A stretch of 7,001 bases of DNA from Methanobacteriota archaeon (GTDB lineage Archaea > Thermoplasmatota > Thermoplasmata > RBG-16-68-12): contig VBMR01000129.1 in the NCBI GenBank assembly GCA_005878325.1, positions 1 through 7,001 on the forward strand, written 5' to 3'. A program made the translations under genes and the position numbers. Positions 5,235-7,001 of this stretch are shown piece by piece (the stretch's first letter is position 1; every line of letters begins with the position of its first letter). The notes under the pieces are model-generated. The model was not told the DNA's origin. It saw nothing but the letters and a program-made list of their open reading frames with translations, and did not search any database.

Positions 5235-6002
5235 CTAGAGCTGGAGTTGTCGCGGTTTTCGCGCCCGCCAAATGGTCGTCCCCGGGATCATCCGGATCTT
5301 TTCGAGAGGGAAGATGTCCGCGTATGTGTTTTCCTTCGGAAGCGGTTCTGGCTCGAGGATTTCCACAACCACGAAGCCTGCGTCGGTTAGGGCGTGGTGC
5401 CAGCCCCCGTAGGTTCGATGGAAGTCTACCTCTGTGAGCCCTTTCTCCGTGAAGATGATGGGACTCCGATCGAAGTAGCTCCTTCGGAACTCGAGGACTC
5501 CGTCCTTCGTGATCGCGTATATCGGTGACATCCACGAAAACGCGAACAGGCCGCCGGGTCGCAGAACCCGATGGATTTCTCCGAAGGTTTTGCGAATATC
5601 TTCGACGAATCCCAGAGCATATGCAGAGAATGCGGTGTCAAAGCCTGAATCCGGGAGGATGGTGAGATCCTCGACGTTCGACTCGACGAATCGCACCTTG
5701 ACGTTTCTCGATTGAGCGAGGGTCCGCGCATGGTCCAGTTGTTCCGACGAGAAATCCACCGCGGTGACTCGCGCGCCCTGCTGTGCAAGGTACACCGCGG
5801 ATTGTCCGCCACCGCACGCGATCTCCAAAACGTCCTTTCCGGCGACGGCTGGCCCGAGGACCTTCAGCTGTGATTCCGGAGGCATCGATGGCCCCCATAG
5901 GAGGTCGCCCTCGAGCTCGCTCCGATGGCTCGCCTGATACTCTCGGCTCGTCGCGTTCCAGTTTTCGCGGTTCGCACGCGTATGGGGGGATTCCGGCGGC
6001 AC
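5235..6002 (-). CDS. Class I SAM-dependent methyltransferase
   Basis: A 255-residue protein with the Rossmann-type methyltransferase core. Motif I is VLEIACGGGQSAVYLA (58-73), the acidic residue ending strand 2 is D83 in VTAVDFSSEQL, NVEDL (109-113) marks the adenine-contacting loop, and LRPGG (147-151) is the post-III motif. The N-terminus NRENWNATSREYQASH (11-26) is typical of the UbiE/Methyltransf_11-25 type of small-molecule methyltransferase. A C-terminal region with WHHALTDAGF (201-210) and ILEPEPLP (215-222) also occurs in these proteins. The substrate cannot be told from sequence. The start is GTG at 6002; no ATG lies between it and the in-frame TAA upstream, and the next ATG (M40) would remove conserved N-terminal sequence. 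It lies 56 nt downstream of osmC in the same direction. Confidence 0.93.
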   Translation of the reverse strand: MPPESPHTRANRENWNATSREYQASHRSELEGDLLWGPSMPPESQLKVLGPAVAGKDVLEIACGGGQSAVYLAQQGARVTAVDFSSEQLDHARTLAQSRNVKVRFVESNVEDLTILPDSGFDTAFSAYALGFVEDIRKTFGEIHRVLRPGGLFAFSWMSPIYAITKDGVLEFRRSYFDRSPIIFTEKGLTEVDFHRTYGGWHHALTDAGFVVVEILEPEPLPKENTYADIFPLEKIRMIPGTTIWRARKPRQLQL

Positions 6003-6058
6003 GCGATTGTCAACGAGGACGGAGCCTTAGCCTTGAGCCTGTCCCCCGGCGCCCGTGT

Positions 6059-6481
6059 CTACGCGAGCTTCGCGCTCATCGTGATCTGTGTGTTCAGGAG
6101 GCGGGAGATCGGGCAGTTCTTCTTGGCGGCCTCGGCCGCCGACTGGAACTTCGCGGGATCCGCACCCGGGACTTTCGCCGCGACATCGAGGTGGATCGAC
6201 TTCACGGACCACCCCGCGCTCGTCTTGTCGAAGTCCAAGACCGCCTTCGTCTCGATCGTCTCCGGCCGCATTCCCGCGGTACCCAATTCGTTCGACAGGG
6301 CCATGGAGAAGCAGCCCGCGTGAGCCGCCGCCACGAGTTCCTCGGGGTTCGTCCCCGGCTCGTTCTCGAACCGCATCGCAAAGCTGTATTGGATGTTCTT
6401 CAGGGCCCCGCTCGCGGTCGACACCGTGCCCTTGCCATCCTTCAACCCACCGCGCCATACCGCACTCGCTCGTCGTTGCAT
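6059..6481 (-). CDS. osmC: OsmC family thiol peroxidase
   Basis: A 140-residue protein, nearly the length of E. coli OsmC and similar throughout: AVWRGGLKDGKGTVSTASGAL (7-27), FENEPGTNPEELVAAAHAGCFSMALS (38-63), and KKNCPISRLLNTQIT (120-134). OsmC proteins are dimers that reduce organic hydroperoxides with two conserved cysteines, here C57 and C123; E47/E48 in the NPEEL motif lie in the active-site region. The VPGADPAKFQ segment (104-113) also matches OsmC rather than the related Ohr branch. It is cytoplasmic, with no signal peptide. A TATA-like box about 36 nt upstream suggests its own promoter, with a leader of about ten nt. The reducing partner is not in the window. Confidence 0.95.
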   Translation of the reverse strand: MQRRASAVWRGGLKDGKGTVSTASGALKNIQYSFAMRFENEPGTNPEELVAAAHAGCFSMALSNELGTAGMRPETIETKAVLDFDKTSAGWSVKSIHLDVAAKVPGADPAKFQSAAEAAKKNCPISRLLNTQITMSAKLA

Positions 6482-6513
6482 CTGAAATCCCGGGAAGGGC
6501 AGACGCGGGCACG

Positions 6514-6521
6514 GATTAATG
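6514..6521 (-). promoter_or_regulatory. TATA-like box for osmC
   Basis: The minus strand reads CATTAATC, centred about 36 nt upstream of the ATG at 6481, the same spacing as for the GYD gene. Because ATTAAT is palindromic it could also direct plus-strand transcription toward the inverted repeats at 6558-6647. Confidence 0.45.
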
Positions 6522-6557
6522 TTTCTCGGGTCTCGGTAAGGACACCCATCGGTTGAG

Positions 6558-6647
6558 GCGTGGCTGACCGCGAGCTCGGTCGGCCACGCGGACGGATCCC
6601 GTAAACATGTTACGGGGATCGCGGAGCTTTCCTGGGCTCGACCTAGG
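6558..6647. repeat. Three consecutive inverted repeats between osmC and the queA-like gene
   Basis: Stem 1 pairs 6558-6570 with 6577-6589 (13 pairs, one G-U on the plus strand, 6-base loop). Stem 2 pairs CCCGTAA at 6598-6604 with TTACGGG at 6610-6616 (5-base loop) and continues three more pairs past one bulged G. Stem 3 pairs CCTGGG at 6631-6636 with CCTAGG at 6642-6647 (one G-U on the plus strand) and overlaps the queA-like stop codon. Both imperfect pairs are G-U if the plus strand is transcribed and C-A mismatches if the minus strand is. This favours, weakly, a plus-strand structured RNA over a terminator of the queA-like gene; no T-run follows in either direction. Not a tRNA: no T-loop or anticodon arm fits. 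Confidence 0.4.
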
Positions 6648-7001
6648 CCGTCCTCGCGGCTGGCAGGACGAGGTGACTATCGCCGAATTCGTGCCATAGG
6701 TATCCATGGCGGATGGCCTCCGCGTACGCGCCCCGCACGCCCTCCATCCCGAGGAAGGCGCCGAGCATCGCGAGGTGGCTCGTGACGGGATCGTGGAACC
6801 CGGTCAGGAGCCCGTCGACGGCGTGGACGCCTCGGTCCGGGTTCACGAAGAGGCGCGTGAAGCCCGCGACCGGCCGGATTCCCTCCGGGGACCACGCGGA
6901 CTCCAGGGCGCGGACCACCGTCGTGCCGACCGCGATCACGCGCCCGCCCGCGGCGTGCGTCCGGTTCACCGCCTCGGCGGTCTCGGGGGAAACGGAGAAG
7001 G
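6643..7001 (-). CDS. S-adenosylmethionine:tRNA ribosyltransferase-isomerase-like protein (QueA-like), C-terminal part
   Basis: The frame enters from the right edge (first full codon at 6997-6999) and runs 118 residues to TAG, so the N-terminal part of the gene is outside the window. The sequence begins FSVSPETAEAVNRTHAAGGRV and continues VIAVGTTVVRALESA, FTRLFVNPDRGVHAVDGLLTGFH, MLGAFLGMEGVRGAYAEAI and a final GYLWHEFGDSHLVLP. These match the C-terminal half of QueA, which transfers the ribosyl group of SAM to a queuosine precursor in tRNA. Two signatures differ from classical QueA: GFHDPVTSHLAML where QueA has NFHLPRSTLLMLV, and YLWHEFGDSHL in place of YRFFSYGDAML. Similar variants occur in QueA-like proteins of Actinobacteria, to my recollection. 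Archaea normally make archaeosine and lack queuosine synthesis, so if the host is archaeal a different substrate or horizontal transfer is likely. Confidence 0.85.
   Translation of the reverse strand, partial: FSVSPETAEAVNRTHAAGGRVIAVGTTVVRALESAWSPEGIRPVAGFTRLFVNPDRGVHAVDGLLTGFHDPVTSHLAMLGAFLGMEGVRGAYAEAIRHGYLWHEFGDSHLVLPAARTA

Noticed and set aside
5215..5238. CTAGGC/GCCTAG inverted repeat at the methyltransferase stop as a terminator
   Set aside because: The stem is only six pairs with a 12-base loop and no T-run follows; the next gene is close and co-directional, so termination here is not supported.
5783..6556. Plus-strand open frame of 257 codons
   Set aside because: It is antisense to the methyltransferase and osmC genes and has a low-complexity, arginine-rich translation.
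6540..6650. tRNA or other known structured RNA in the stem-loop region
   Set aside because: The GGGCTCGACCT stretch resembles a T-arm only superficially; no T-loop consensus, anticodon arm or acceptor stem can be assembled. No match to RNase P or SRP RNA features was apparent.

Overview
The window is GC-rich, densely packed DNA that most likely comes from an archaeon, possibly a high-GC soil or aquatic Thermoplasmatota lineage. The assignment is an inference. It rests on short A/T-rich TATA-like boxes 27 or about 36 nt upstream of several well-supported start codons (implying leaderless or roughly 10-nt-leader mRNAs), the absence of convincing bacterial -35/-10 pairs, and the gene mix (GYD protein, membrane-anchored cupredoxin, longin/roadblock-like protein, H-protein-like lipoyl protein). 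No rRNA, tRNA, CRISPR array, insertion sequence or phage gene was seen.

Left block (1-2189, minus strand): four co-directional genes that look like an operon, read from right to left. They are a small longin/roadblock-like protein, a RidA/YjgF-family protein, a MOSC-domain protein, and a DmdA/GcvT-type folate-dependent methyltransferase homologue that runs off the left edge. Gaps are 52, 35 and 11 nt. The 35-nt gap carries an internal TATA-like box, and the last two genes look translationally coupled. The methyltransferase homologue appears to lack about 50 internal residues.

Middle block (2461-4067, plus strand): after a 271-bp divergent intergenic region comes the most notable gene, a single 221-residue protein joining a glycine-cleavage H-protein-like lipoyl domain (candidate lipoyl lysine K70) to a TusA-like sulfur-carrier domain (candidate cysteine C159). 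It is followed by a five-helix membrane protein ending in a type 1 copper cupredoxin domain.

Right block (4077-7001): a GYD-domain protein (minus), a broken DUF6220-like membrane protein fragment (plus), then a minus-strand run of a VOC/glyoxalase-fold protein, a class I SAM-dependent methyltransferase, OsmC, and the 3' half of a QueA-like protein that runs off the right edge. Between osmC and the queA-like gene lie three consecutive inverted repeats with no assigned role.

Taken together, several genes belong to one-carbon or sulfur-transfer families (DmdA/GcvT-like, MOSC, lipoyl-TusA fusion, OsmC), and others to metabolite damage control or stress defence (RidA, VOC, OsmC). A shared pathway is only a hypothesis. 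Nine of the ten visible stop codons are TAG, which is striking for DNA this GC-rich. The exception, TGA, is the lipoyl-TusA fusion gene.
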